Source of the DNA: Leucosporidium creatinivorum
Lineage: Eukaryota; Basidiomycota; Microbotryomycetes; Leucosporidiales; Leucosporidiaceae
DNA length: 64,000 nucleotides
Direction of reading: 5' to 3'
NCBI GenBank assembly: GCA_001600635.1
Contig: BCKL01000020.1
Location: forward strand, 434,001 to 498,000
Positions within the stretch are counted from its first letter, which is position 1; each line of letters opens with the position of its first letter. The notes below the pieces were generated by a model. The model saw nothing but the letters and a program-made list of their open reading frames with translations. It did not search any database and was not told the DNA's origin. Shown here one piece after another: positions 22,760-34,541 of the stretch. The position numbers and the translations under genes were made by a program.

Positions 22760-25700
22760 GAGCTGCTTTTGTTCAAAGCAGTGACTCGAGGAGTGATAGC
22801 TGTGAGGGCTGAGGCTTACTCTGGTCAATTGCCCGTCCTCTCGAGTCGCTTGGAGAAGCAGCAGTCTGCCAGGGAGCAGTGAAGCCGGTGCTCGGCGAAG
22901 ACCTTTCGCAGCTTTCTCGATTCCGTCGGTCTATCAGTGTGCCTGTTTTGTGACATGACAGGGACATTGCTGATCTACTCTCCCATCCTGCTCGGACTCG
23001 CGCCGGCCCCTACTTGTCTCGCGCCGAGCCCAGCCGGAATCGTTCGGCGCTTCCTGTGAGACGTGAGCTGTCGGAGGACGTTTCATGAGGTAGACCGCCT
23101 CCAATGAGGGATGGCTTTAACCTCATCCATCAACGGCAAACCTCACTCCCTAGGTCACAGCAAGCCAGAGATCGCCGAGGTCGGAGGACGAGGTGTCCCT
23201 TGCGCCGCTCAGCTGTCAAGCCGCAACCTTTCTGGAGAAGGGGTTGTGAAGCAGGTTTCTCACTCTGACTCGCCTGCTCTTCAGTCCACCACAGACCTAG
23301 TCTGCAGCAGCGAGAAGAGACACGAAGCCAAGCCGAGAAGCCGTCCATCCCAACGCCGAGGTCCAGCAGAGCTGACCTCAGCCACTGAAACAGCTGTGTC
23401 GCGCAGAGACTACCAATGTGGCTTCCCTGCCACCGCCTACTCAGCGAGCCGCAATCTGCCTTGAGAGGGACCACAACTGACGACAGCGAGCGCCGAGGCC
23501 GGAGCACAACGCCGAGATGCGCATCTGCTGGTCAAAAGCAGCCAGAGAACGGCTAGAGGTGAGCGGTGACACTTGAATGAGCAGAAAGCGTGCCGAGAGA
23601 GGCAATATCAGCCCATTTCATCTCGCAGCGGTGCGAAGCGAAGGAGGGCCGAAGCCGAACTCAAGCTGCCTTCCGGATATCTCTGCTATAGGCTCTCTAC
23701 AGAGAGCTGGAGGCTGTGGGAACGGCGTCGAGGGAGCTCGAGGTCGAAGATTTGTACCGCTTGAGTATCCCTCCGAGGACGAGCAGCCGCGCGATACTAT
23801 CTTGACTGAACCTCCTCGATTCATGAGCATCGCGGGCCTCCGACCGCCTGGGAACGGTCGGCGAGCAGGCGAAGATCATCGCCTTCAATCGTGAACACAC
23901 GGCGCTCGATGCAGAGCGCAAGGCGCGTGCGAAACGGCGTCGAGCACGCCTGCCCGGCTCTGCTGCGTTGACACCACCCTCCCCCTCTAAGGCAGTGGCA
24001 ACTTTCTCGAGCGTCAGATACACCCACTGCTCACTTCATCATCCGAAGCAGGCAGTCGGCGAAAGCATGCTCGAGCCGAGTCCCGCTCCACACCCAGCCC
24101 CGCTTTACAGGGCCAGCTCCATCGCCTGTGAGTCGGCAGAGGTGGATTCTTCTACAAGAGACACGATATCAGAGGGCTCCACGCCCCTCGTGAGAGCGTA
24201 GCGACCATCGAGAGCCCCAGACGAGCGAGCTCAGCCTCGCACTTCTCGCGCCGAGCAGCGAAGGTGATGTGCTGGCAAGGTAGCACAGCTAGGGAGATGA
24301 CGCATCCACACTTCCAAAGCAGTCGGGTCACTCTCCGGGCTGAGAACGAGTCAAAGCGGGAGAACCGCGAGCGAGCGATTAAGCTCGGGAGTCGGCTTGC
24401 GACCAGCTACGAAAGCGGCAAGATCCGAAGGAAGAGGCAAGCCAACGAGCCTAAACACAGCGAGCTCCTTACCCTGTATGCGAGAGTAAGTCGCCCGCAA
24501 TCGCCGTTGCCACGTTGCCTCCCTTTTTGGGCCCGCCGAGTCGTCGCCGAGCACAGCAAAGGAGTCCAGGGGAGCCGAGAGCAAGCGCGTCAAGCGCCGA
24601 GATCATCGCGCCCTTGCTCTGCCATCCAAGAGCAAGGCCTCGGCGAAAACGAGGTCCGACGGCGTTTCCTATCCTGCAGCCCAGAAGACCTCTGCTCAGT
24701 CAACGAGACCAGGCAAGGTGTGCAGAGCTCTATGAGAAGTTCGGGAGCCAAGTGCTCCCCCTCCGGGCCAGAGGACGAGCAGCCAGCGAGCAGCTTCTCC
24801 GAGCTCTGTTCCACGCCGAAGCTGCGCTCTTCCTCTCCCTCTGCATCATCTGAAGAGCAGAGAAGCTTTGAGTTACTCCTACCCTGTTGACTCGGCAAGT
24901 GCAAATCCTTGCAATGAGGACCCACACTCGACGAGACGAGCTCGAGTGCTCGGCCTTTCTGCTGCGGATCCTTGCCAACTCGTGAAGACGCAGTCCCGAC
25001 GAAGACCTGCAGAGTGCTAAGAACAGCTTCTATCATTGACTAGCTGACCCTCAGCTGGGGACAAGCAGTCGACGAAGAGCGCTCGGCGAACCTCCGCCTT
25101 CAGCTGCGGGGGTGGTCTGCCTTGCCGACAGCAGTGCAGCAGACCTGCCAGAGGGGACAAGAACAGGAACGCTGACTCCCTTCCCTCAGACTTGAGAGAG
25201 CGAGCAGCCAGCAAGCGCTCCTTTGATCCCCCTGCCTCCCAGCTCCTAAGTCCGAGCGGCCGACCGAGCCTTCCGCGTTAGACGTGCTCTGCTAGCTAAA
25301 GGGAGGAGACGGTGGGTGCAGCCAAGTTTACCTCGATTTCAGTGTTCTCACCCTGCGTCGGAGCGAGTCGCCAGCGAAAGGCCTTGACGAGCGCCCTCCC
25401 ATTGCTCCCCTCGATCCGTGTTCAGTTCTTTCAGACGTCCGCTGCCGAATCTGCAGAACCAGCCAGCGGTAGTGGGGGTGCAGAACAGCAGCTTGCACAA
25501 GCCGACCACACTCCCTCCAGTGGGAGAGCGTGCATAAAGCGAAGCGAGCCAAACGAGCCCTTCTGCGCCGTTTCGCCGCAGTTGTCGGTCAGCTAAGGTA
25601 GGGCGAAGTCCGAGCAAGTTAGCACCAGCCCTATGCACTCTCATAAGTGCAGGAGGGATCGGCGAAGCGCCCGAGACCGACTCCCGCCTTTCCTCTACTA

Positions 25701-26550
25701 CTCGACAGCCCTTGCCCTTCCTCGGCTCGCGAGTGCTAGAAGCTTACACCAGGCGCGAGGATCAGCAGATAGCGTCCACGACTTGGCGAGTGGCGAGCGC
25801 TATATTCTGCTACGCGGCTCAATGCGAGCTTCTGCCCCTCTGTCAAACCGCTGTCGGTCCATCCTCGAGCGAACGCCGAGCCGAGCTGGGCAGGGCCATC
25901 GAGGTCTCAAACAGGCTCATGACCCCGCTGCACACGCAGCGCAGTCTAGAGCGCACATGGGACTCGGTTCCCTGCTTCCTCCGCTCCCAAGTCGTCGAAA
26001 CGAGCCAGTCCAAAGCCCCCGAAGAGAGCGATATGCACTACGGTCCGCGCCCCAAGCCTCGCAATACGCACTGCGAAGGCCAAGCCGCACCGGAGACGCA
26101 AGCTACCCTCTCATCCTCCTCTGCTTCCTGCAAACCAGCTCCAGCACAGCCCGCGAGCTCGAGCGACGCCGACCGAGCCGAGCAGAGGCCTTCAACTCAA
26201 GGTTAGCGCCCACAGTCTGGCCACGCCTGTAGCGAGACCGCGAGCGCAAGAGAGAGTCGCCAACTATCCCTGCTCTGCTCTGCTTCCTCCCATACTCTGC
26301 TCCTTGCACCGAGCGCCGAGCTGAGGAAACCGCGCCGAACGCAAGCAGTACCGAAGGCCTGTCTACCCCGTAGCATGACCCCCGTCGCACGAGAGGTTCA
26401 AGCCGTCCTACTCTGCTCTAGCCCCTCCGCTCTCCCTACCTGCAAGCTCAGCTCAGCCCAGAACCCTCCTCGCCCATCCCCGCCGGAGCAGCCTATCCCA
26501 CGCCCTCCGAGCGCCTCGCTCCCCCCTCCTAGCTCAGCGAAGCGAGCGAC
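22760..26550. other. Gene-poor stretch, no supported gene
   Basis: About 3.8 kb with only short frames on either strand (longest about 209 codons, without recognisable domains). There is little sign of the pyrimidine-rich introns and CTGAC branch sites that mark genes elsewhere in the window. Words such as GCCGAG and GACGAGCAGC recur. I see no terminal repeats, target-site duplications, transposase or reverse-transcriptase motifs. It could be decayed sequence or non-coding RNA; nothing in the sequence decides. Confidence 0.5.
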
Positions 26551-26890
26551 TCACCATCTCTCTCCTCTCCCCTCTCCCCTCTCTCCTCTCCCTCCACCGC
26601 CCCCCCTTCTCAGGTTACTCGGCGCCGACCCCCACAGCTCCTCCTCACCGCGACCTCGGCGTCGAGCTCTCCGTGCGTTAGTCCTGGGTCGGTAGGCGGT
26701 TTGAGGCGGGGAGTGAAGGATAGTCGAGATGGGTGTGGAAGGGAGGTTGAGAGCGAGGCTGGAGGACGACGAGTTGGGCCGGGAGTGGGAGGAGGGCCGG
26801 GGGGAGGGTGTGTCTCGCACTGCTGCTGTGGAGAGCCGAGATAGCTGTGGTGGTGAGGAGGTAGCGGAGCACTGCAGGGGAGATGTAGCA
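26551..26890 (-). pseudogene. Possible decayed copy of the 5' end of the 22288 gene
   Basis: Directly downstream (on minus) of duplicated segment B there is a Pro/Ser-rich frame resembling in composition and position the start of the gene at 22288. Both have GAGACRCACCYYCCC-like sequence in the same relative place. The frame here begins without an ATG and closes after about 90 codons. Decay of a duplicated gene end is my inference from the paired upstream segments; similarity of the coding part itself is weak. Confidence 0.25.
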
Positions 26891-26904
26891 CGCTAAGCTA
26901 CCGC

Positions 26905-27290
26905 TGAGAGAGCCCTGCGAACGAGCTCACCGAGGAAAGGCGGCGACGAGTCGAACTTTGGACGCACGCTGGAGCTGTAGTCGAGCAGCAGAGCTGCTGC
27001 TGTAGCCTTTGCCCTGCTACAAGTGAGCTGTACCGAGTCAAGAAAGAGCGATCCCGAGTCGTACGCGATTCGGGCGTGATAGGCGAGGTGATGGGCGGAG
27101 CAGAGAGGCGAGGGAGAGCGTGAATGGCTAAGTCGGCAAGGGGAGGAAGCGGGAGGAAGGACAAGGGGGAGATGGCCAGCTAGTGCAGAGCACAGACCGA
27201 GCAGACGTTAAGCTTCTGACGGCGCACAGGCCGTCTTCCTCCTCTCTCGTAATGCAAGACCCGACCTCTCGCCGAAAGTCGGCGCCGAGC
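26905..27290. repeat. Direct duplicated segment, copy B
   Basis: Second copy of the segment at 22335-22750, in the same orientation about 4.54 kb away, recognised from five colinear blocks of exact identity (10-23 bp) at matched spacing. Copy B lies between the decayed frame at 26551-26890 and the NDUFS5 3' side. Confidence 0.8.
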
Positions 27291-27483
27291 GAGCTGGGAG
27301 GGGTCGAGCGCGGACGACGGATCAAGGCGAGGGGGGTGTAGTCGGATGGGTGAGAAAGAGAGCAGAGTACAGTCTACTCTACTCCCTGTAACCCTCAGCC
27401 GCAGCGCAACGCAGGTCCATCCAGCGCCTCTGCCCTCAAGCCAGCTCGGCGCTAGATCTCCCCGGCTTCGGCGCGCGCAGCGT

Positions 27484-27512
27484 TACCCTCTCCTCTCCTC
27501 TCCTCTCCTCTC
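27484..27512. repeat. TCTCC microsatellite
   Basis: A short tandem run of the 5-mer TCTCC/CTCTC lies between duplicated segment B and the 3' end of the NDUFS5 gene. Confidence 0.7.
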
Positions 27513-27569
27513 CAATCCGAGCGTTAATCCGTCTTTACATCCTCGTCTAACCCTAACCAACCCCCACAC

Positions 27570-28357
27570 TCATGCCGACTCCTTACTACTCGACAACAAG
27601 CCCAACCCCATAATGCCACTCTCGACGGCCACCTCTGCCTCCTTGCGTTTTGCTTCGAGCTCGTGCGCCGTCTTAGTGAGGTATTGCGTTTTGATCGTTA
27701 GGGCTCGGGTGACCTGTTGCGGTTGTAACGATAGACGGCGGAGGTTGGGCGGGCGGGCGGACGGCGAGTTGAGCGGAGAGCGAGAGAGATGGCGGCGGAA
27801 GGAAGGAAGGACGAAGGCGGTATGTTGGGAATCAGATGGTGCAGGAGCGGGGTGTTAGGATGTATAGGAGAGTGGGACGGAGAGGGGGGGTCAGCTCGAA
27901 TGAATGCGGAGAGAGTCGACGCAAGGGCAAGCAAGGGCAAGGCCAATCAACAGCTGGCCCCATCCATCCAGCGCTGTAGCCCAGCAGAGGTTTGATACGT
28001 CAAGGAAGCAAGAAGCGTACCTCCTTGGTGTGATGCAAGCACTCGAGGTAATCCTCCTTGGGCAAGGTGCACTGCGAGGGCGTATCGGCGTTGGCGTAGC
28101 ATTTCTGAAAGTCTGTTGGTCGTGTAGGCGAGTTGTAAGACAGTAGAGTAGGATGAGAGGGGCAGAAGAAGGCGCAAGATCAGTAAGGGCGAGAGGAGAC
28201 GCTGTAGGAGAGCAGGAGCAAGTACTGACCTTGCCAGTAAGGGAAGCAGCGTGAGCGTCCTCCAGTGTAGCCGAATCCTGACTGTTGTAGGAGCAGAGTA
28301 GGGCGTTAGTAGTGCGCTTCATATATCTGCAGGGCTACAGAGTCCGCTTACAGCCAT
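27570..28357 (-). CDS. NADH:ubiquinone oxidoreductase 15 kDa subunit (NDUFS5-like)
   Basis: Four coding exons: 28352-28357 (ATGGCT), 28230-28281, 28021-28112 and 27570-27713, total 97 aa. The spliced product starts MASGFGYTGGRSRCFPYWQ, then DFQKCYANADTPSQC and TLPKEDYLECLHHTKE, then VTRALTIKTQYLTKTAHELE. The twin Cys-x9-Cys pairs (RCFPYWQDFQKC and QCTLPKEDYLEC) are the hallmark of this accessory subunit of respiratory complex I, imported into the intermembrane space and oxidised by Mia40. The third intron (27714-28020) is long (307 nt) for this genome, the rest are 60-120 nt. The presence of the subunit shows the organism keeps complex I. Confidence 0.9.
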
Positions 28358-28565
28358 GTTTGAAGCGAGGTTTTAAGTGTGTTAAAGGGGAAGAGGGCAA
28401 GCCTGTGTTGTCCCTCTGCTTCAATCCATCACCTCGTCTGTCGCAGCTCTCGTCTCCTCGTCTCCGCCTTCGCATCAACTTCTGTAGCACATCACCTTCT
28501 CGGCCTTCTCGCTCGCTCGCCCTCTCTCCCAGCCGACTCGAACGACACCCGACTGTCAAGCAGGG

Positions 28566-29932
28566 ATGGTCCGTTCCGTGCTCGCGCCTCTCTTGGCCCT
28601 CGCTCTGTGCTGTACTACTTCATTGGTAGCATCTCAACGCACAACTTACTTGGACGATCAGTACGCTTCTCCCTCCCCCTTCTCTTTCTCTCATCTCTTC
28701 TCCCAGCCAAGCCCGCCGCGCTCGCTCGAACCACCCTCTCTAACCCTTTCCTCTCATCCAACAGAGGCTACACCGTCGTCGCCTCGGTCCAAACAGATGC
28801 CGAAGGAGATCCCACCGATACGACCACTTTGATTCACATCACCACGGGCGTGGCACAAGCCGATGCGACTACCACAGCAGCGACGACGGCAGCTACTACT
28901 ACTGCCAACCAAGCCGTGGTGGCACAGCCGCCCCAGACGACTTGTACTACTGCTGGATGTCCCGTCGATCCTAGTGAGTTTCTGGAGACTTGGGGGTGGC
29001 AGCTGGGGCGGAGAGGAAGCGCTCGCGCGCGCGCGCAGCGAGGTTGGATGAATGAGCAGAGGGGAGTGAGCAGCAAAGGGGATGAGCTGCATACCTCGAG
29101 GATGGTATGTTCTCAGACGGATGAACGCTGTTTCGAGCTTGCTGCAGAGCTTGAGTATGCTGGACCAAGCCGAGCCACCGAGCTTCGGAGCTTCCGACGC
29201 GTCCTCTCCCTCCCTCAGCCCCCTTCTGCGCTGTGGAGAGCTACAAGACCCCGCTCGCTGACATACCCTTTCTCTCTTCCATTCACCTCGAATAGCGACT
29301 TACACTCAAGCCACTACCATCGGGTACGGTCTCGCCGGGTTCTCTGACTCGGCTCGGCTCGGCTCGGCCTCCCCTCGGCGCTAACCCTCGCTTTCCCTCT
29401 CTTTCTCCCTCGCTCTCCTCTCTTCTCCGCCTCCCTCGCTCGCCCTCCCCTTTCCCTCGCTCGCCCTCCCTCCCGTTTTCGCTCCCTCCTCTCGCCTCGC
29501 TCTTCCTCCCCTCGCCCCTCCTCACTCGGTCCGTCTCCCCGTTTTCCTCCCTCCCTCATTCACAGCGGCGCCGTCTCCTCCGTCATAGTAACCTGGACCG
29601 CCACCACGCCCACCACGCCCATCCCTACGTGGACCAGCTCGGGCAAGGTGCTCAGTGCTGCTCAATGTGGGTTTCTCTCGTCTCTTCTCTTCTCTTCTGC
29701 CGAGGCGCAGGGCTGAGGGTGGGGTGGAGAAACAAGGTCTCAAGCTGAGAACTGGCGCTCGCTCAACACAGACATGACCACCACTGTCACCGCCTCGGGC
29801 CTCAGTCGCATCTCGGCTAGCTCGGCCGCTTCACCTTTGCTCACCCCCCTTCCGCTCGGGTTGGAGAGGTGGATGGGAGTGGGGTTGGCGGTGTTGGTCG
29901 CCGGGTTGGGCGGGGCAGTGGTCGTTTTGTAG
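28566..29932 (+). CDS. Secreted Thr/Ser-rich surface protein, probably GPI-anchored
   Basis: Five exons (28566-28660, 28765-28973, 29296-29323, 29566-29666, 29772-29932) give 197 aa. Signal peptide MVRSVLAPLLALALCCTTSL with likely cleavage after VAS. The mature chain is rich in Thr/Ala (QADATTTAATTAATTTANQA), with one CTTAGC pair, then VIVTWTATTPTTPIPTWTSS. The C-terminus is hydrophobic after a small-residue stretch (SSAASPLLTP, then VGLAVLVAGLGGAVVVL), as expected of a GPI signal or a single C-terminal membrane segment. Exon 3 is a 28-nt microexon. No enzyme domain. It is probably a cell-wall or plasma-membrane mannoprotein; no family is recognised. Confidence 0.75.
29349..29371. repeat. GGCTC tandem run in an intron
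   Basis: Several perfect GGCTC units follow the donor of the third intron of the secreted-protein gene. An intron of the same gene also holds a GC alternating run near 29025-29037. Confidence 0.7.
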
Positions 29933-30212
29933 ACGCGTGAGGGAGGAGAGGGAAGGGGGAGGGGAAGGAGGAGGGAGGGGAACGGACACTGGAGGGCTGG
30001 CTTTTCTCATACTACACGACTACTACTTCGGACGACGACTCGCTTGTTTGTGCATCTAATATACCCTCATATCACACTACTCTTCTCGCTGTCTCTTCGT
30101 TTGCGAGAGGCGAGCTCGGCGAACGAAACGGAACGGAGAGTCTTTTTGATCTTTGAAACAACCTACTGTAACACGACACCAGCAACCGGAGAGAAAAAGC
30201 GCAGATACCCTA

Positions 30213-32746
30213 CTACTTGGTCTTGTACTTGAGCACCACGCTCTTCTCCTCGGTCCAGCGCTTGAGCGAGTCGAGTCTGTGCGCGTGCGATCGGGTTCGG
30301 CGAGGGTTCGGCGAGGATTCGGGTCAGCTTCTTTCGCGCTCTGTTCTGCCTGCCTTTCTTGCCAAAGTGGAGAGAAACTCACCCGCCCTCTCGACCGATG
30401 CCAGAGGACTTGTAGCCTGTGGTCGAGTCGAGCGAGGTGGGAGGGAGCAGTAAGCAGGAGCGCAGGCCGAGCGCCGAGAAGAGAGAGAGAGAGCGGGGGA
30501 GAAGCAACGTACCGCCGAAGGGGATCTCATTAGCTCCAGCAGGGGAGGAGGTGTTGATGGCTACTGTTCCGGCCTAGGTTTGTTTCCCCTCCCGTGTCAG
30601 CGTGCGTTGCGAGGGCAAGGAGAAAAAAGGCAGGAGAGAGCGTCGGAACTCGAGACGGACCTGCAAAGCCTTGGAGACTCGCATCGCGCGGTCAATGTCT
30701 TGCGTGAAGAGGGCGGCGTCTGTTACCATCATCTCAATGTCAGTGGCTAGAGCTTGGAGAAAGGAGCAGGAGGATAGAGGCTTACAGAGCCCGACTGCGC
30801 GACAAGAGGGGGAAAGGTCAGCTCGGCGCTCAACTCGGCGGAGCGCAAGGAGGAGAAGGAGAGAGCTCACACTCGGAATCGTTCGCCTTGCGAATAACGT
30901 CATCCTCGTCCGTGAACTGGTGGATGACTCTGCAGCTCACAGCATCAGCGGGGGTCGGACAATAAGGAAGGCGAGCGGCTCGGCGAAACTTACACGACCG
31001 GGCCAAACACCTCATTCTTGTTCAAGTCACTGTGCTCCGCCACGTCGGTGAAGATAGTAGGCTGGATGAAGTAGCCCTTCCTCCCCCACACAAGCCCATA
31101 TCAGCGTTCATCCTTCCTCCGGCAAAACAAGCGAAAGGGAAACTCACCTCGGTCCCGACCCTCTCGCCCCCCTCGACGACCTTCCCGCCCTCCTTCTTTC
31201 CCCTCTCGATAAAGCCCAGAACGGCTTTTCCTTGTACATCGTCCGCTTGAGGGCCCATCGAAGTCGAGTGGTCCAGCGGGTCGCCGTGCTTGTAGCTGGA
31301 GAAGGCGGTCTTGAACTTCTCGAGGAAGGAGGCGTAGATGGAGGAGTGGACGTAGAGGCGCGAGTTGGCTGTCGGTAGGAAGGGGAGAGCCAGACGAGAG
31401 GTGTGGGAAGAGGAGAGGTTAGCGAGAGGCCGAAGGATTTGGAAGTTCGGGGCTCGGCGGAGGGAGAGCAGGAGGGGCCGGAAGGTACAGACGAGACAGG
31501 GAGCACAGACATACCCATGCAGATCTGTCCCGAGTTCCATGAGATCGAAAACGAGGCCGCGGGCACAGCAATGTCGAGGTCGGCGTCCTCGAAAATGATG
31601 CTGCCAGTGCGAGCGCCGAGAGTCAGCCTTCACGAGCGAGAGCAGGCGTAGGGCGATGTGGAACAGAAGAGAGCGTACGTAGGACTCTTGCCTCCCAACT
31701 CGAGAGCCACAGCCTTGAGGTTACTCTTCGCCGCCGCTTGGGCGACTGCTCGGCGAAGTCGGTCAGCTGTCTGCCCTTCTTCCTTCGCGCCTCTTGTTCG
31801 CTCTGATGTCAGCAAGCACAGAGACGAAGACTCACTCAACCTTCCAGTTCTAGTAGACCCGGTGAACGAGATCTTGCGAATCTCCATATGCTCAGCAAGG
31901 AAACGGCCCGTGTCGCCTCGGCCGGAGATGACTTGAATGATGCCCGAGGGGAAGCCCGCTTCGGTGGTGAGGGAGGCGAGGTGGAGGGCTCCCAGCGGCG
32001 ACTTCTCGCTTGACTTGACGATGATGGCGTTGCCGGCTGCGACGGAGGGGCCGACTTTGGAAACCCACCTGCTCGGCTTGGCTGTCAGCTCTCGCCTTCC
32101 GGCGCCCGTCAGACCTCGACTCACATGATAGTAGGTACATTGAAAGGCAGCACAGCCGCCGTCACTCCATAAGGCTCATGCCAGACCATATTAAGCGTTC
32201 CATCGCCCGAGAGGGAGGACGATTGCCCCACGAGTGATTGAGCGAGCGAGGCGTCCCAGCGGAGCTTGGAAGCTGAGACGGGGATGTCGAGAGCTAGCTG
32301 ACCGGAGACGGGGCGGCCCATGGAGATGGCGTCGAGCTGTGAAAGGGGGAGAGAGTAGGGTGAGTGAGCTGCTCGGCGAGAGCCCGGCGGTGGGAGCTGA
32401 GAGACTGTTGAAGCTTCGCGAAAGGCTTGCTACGATACAGCGCCTCCTCAGATGATCAATCAAGAGGATCACATGGACTCACCTCGCCAATCTTCGCCCC
32501 ATCCCTCTCGACCAACTGAGCGAGCTTCTCCAACTTTGCCGCTCGCTCTGCACCACTCAACGCAGCCCAGGCAGGTTGAGCGGCCTTGGCAGCGTCGACG
32601 GCACGGTTAATATCCTCAAGACCGGCCTCGTGTACGTCGGCGACGTGCTTGCCCGTCGAGGGATTGGCGAGAGGAAAGGTTGAGGGCGTGTGGGGCTCGA
32701 CGAAGGCGCCAGCAATGAAGAGACGGGATTCAATGGCGGGGGACAT
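30213..32746 (-). CDS. Aldehyde dehydrogenase (NAD(P)+), ALDH superfamily, paralogue 1
   Basis: ATG at 32746 ([18 protein letters not shown]); stop at 30213 after SVVLKYKTK. Exons assemble a full [24 protein letters not shown], cofactor-binding [20 protein letters not shown], nucleotide-loop [11 protein letters not shown], glutamate box [10 protein letters not shown], catalytic cysteine in [10 protein letters not shown], then [22 protein letters not shown], and C-terminal [14 protein letters not shown]. The start carries no obvious targeting peptide, so a cytosolic location is likely. It oxidises an aldehyde to the acid; the substrate cannot be read from sequence. It is related to the gene at 54599-56944 but uses different exon borders around the active site. 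Convergent with the secreted-protein gene. Confidence 0.92.
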
Positions 32747-33167
32747 GTTGAGTGTTGCTGGTTGTTGCGAGTAGGAGAGGAAGCAGCAGAAGCAGAAGAG
32801 AGGAGGGGAGAACAGAAGCTCCACTCTCTTGAACTTGCCCCCGCTGAGAATCGGTGGAGGCTGGTCTGGGCCGAGAAATCCGGGTGATGAGTTCAGGCTA
32901 GCTTTTTTTGTCAGCTTGCTGGGGGAAATCCTGTCATACAGACGGCAAGAGAACGAGCTGTTGATCATTATTAGTCAGGAGCGGGTAGCGATGTCGTGGT
33001 CCTGTTCACTCGAGCAAGCTTGGACTTCCGCGCCGAGCACGACCCGGAGCGCCGAGCAGACAGCTCGGCGCTGCTTCGCGTGCACTACCATCGCAGGCGC
33101 AGTATAGTACAAGTGCACTGCATTGGTCGTCAGCCTATCTATAGGTCTACATCTGGCACCGACACAA
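32747..33167. other. Intergenic, ALDH-1 promoter
   Basis: 421 bp between the ALDH ATG and the stop of the epimerase-like gene. It has a T-rich patch near 32901 and several GCGCCGAGC words (33030-33075). No gene seen. Confidence 0.55.
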
Positions 33168-34541
33168 TCAGAACTCCTCGTCATAAATCGTCTCAACCTC
33201 TCTGTCAATGCTAGCGAGGAAGCCAGCGTGGTCGTAACGAGGCTTCCACCCGGTCAAACGAGAGCGATCTCCTAGAGCTTGCGAGTTGGTACCGGCAAAG
33301 CTGGCCTGTTCAAGTCGAAGAGGGTCAGCGAAAGAGCTCGGCGATGCGCGGGCCGCTGAGTGCGGGCGTGGGAGTAGTAGGGAGCGAATCAGACTGCCAG
33401 TATGAAGGGCTCACATTCGTGCCGAAGTATTTCAACATCTCGTTAGGCTTGAAAGTCGAGGGCTCGGCCGTGTCGGCAATTTTGCGCTTGAAGAGAGCGT
33501 CGCCGACGGCCTTGGCAGCCTCGAAGCCGTAGTATCTGCAAGCGAGGGATGTCAACGGGGGTTTCATGAGACACGGGAGCGAGCTCCAGCAACTCACTTT
33601 CCGTTCTCAACAATGTAGAAGCCTTCACGTCCTTGACCGACGTCCGTGCCCTCAAGCGCGCTCTCGAAGATGCGCTGGTACAGGTCGGTGAGATCGTCGG
33701 TATGGACAAGACCCCCTGTGGAAGTTGTCGAAGAGGTCAGTGGATTCATATAGAGCCCTCAGTCGCACACGCGAGCTCACAGGTATTCTTGTACTCGCCG
33801 ACGAGTCCCGCTCGCTTCCTCTTGATGGACCCGCGTATGAGCGCTGGCATCTGACTCGAGTGCTTATTGAAGACAGTCCCTACGCCTTCGAGGGAAGAGA
33901 TGCCAAAGATGGTAGAGGGCAGGATGATGTAGGAGCGGGCGTAGCCCTTCTCGGCGGCCTCGACAATCTTGACGTGTACCTTGCGCTGAGGGTGTGCCGT
34001 GCCCAGAGCTTCGATACCGGCAACGTCGAGGTCGTTGCAGATCTTGTCGTCGGGCTTGGGGGCAGCTCCGCCCGAGTCGACGGCGAAGACTCCCGTTCCG
34101 CTCTGCGATGAGCGCCGAGTCAGCATTCCAGCTCGAACAAGCTCGGTCAAATCAGCTCACTGTGTGCACGAAAACTCCGACCTTTCCACTCGTCTTGTAT
34201 CGTTGTTCGAAACCCTCGAGAATAGCGACGGCCGAGGGGAGATGAGAATTGGAGGCGCAGGCGAAGACGGCGTGGGAGCTGTCGGGGAGGGGTACGTCAG
34301 CACAGGCGTACCAAGAAAGTGCTGAGCATCCTACTCACCAAGCTGCTCGCTCCCGGATGAGTTCGGTCGAGTCCAAGTCGCCGATTACGACCTCAACGCC
34401 TCGAGCACGAAGGGCGGCGGATCGTGAGTCGTCCTGGCGTACCAGAGCTGTAAGTTGATAGCCTAGGTCGATCAAACGAGAAGCAACTGGCCCTCCGACG
34501 TATCCATTGGCGCCGAGGAAGAAGACTCGAGTGCCGACCAT
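33168..34541 (-). CDS. NAD(P)-binding Rossmann-fold protein, epimerase/dehydratase-like
   Basis: ATG at 34541 gives MVGTRVFFLGANGYVGGPVA: a beta strand and GxxGxxG dinucleotide-binding loop at the extreme N-terminus. Then come LTALVRQDDSRSAALRARG and VEVVIGDLDSTE (second half of a Rossmann fold). Later exons give HAVFACASNSHLPSAVAILE, VGVFVHTSGTGVFAVDSGG, KVHVKIVEAAEKGYARSYII, LPSTIFGISS and IREL-like segments, then TDDLTDLYQRIFESALE. It ends REVETIYDEEF at 33168. The usual SDR YxxxK is not clear (RSYIILPSTIFG at that place), so this looks like the atypical NmrA/epimerase class, with stress-responsive yeast relatives. Substrate unknown. A poly-G tract begins 14 bp upstream of the ATG. Confidence 0.8.

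Noticed and set aside
24264-24890. 209-codon frame in the gene-poor stretch
   Set aside because: No domain, no intron signals and a composition rich in Ser/Arg/Glu as in random GC-rich DNA; too weak to call a gene.
23100-26400. Gene-poor stretch as a mobile element
   Set aside because: No terminal repeats, target-site duplications or transposase/polymerase motifs were seen in any frame; the flanking direct segments look like a promoter duplication, not element ends.
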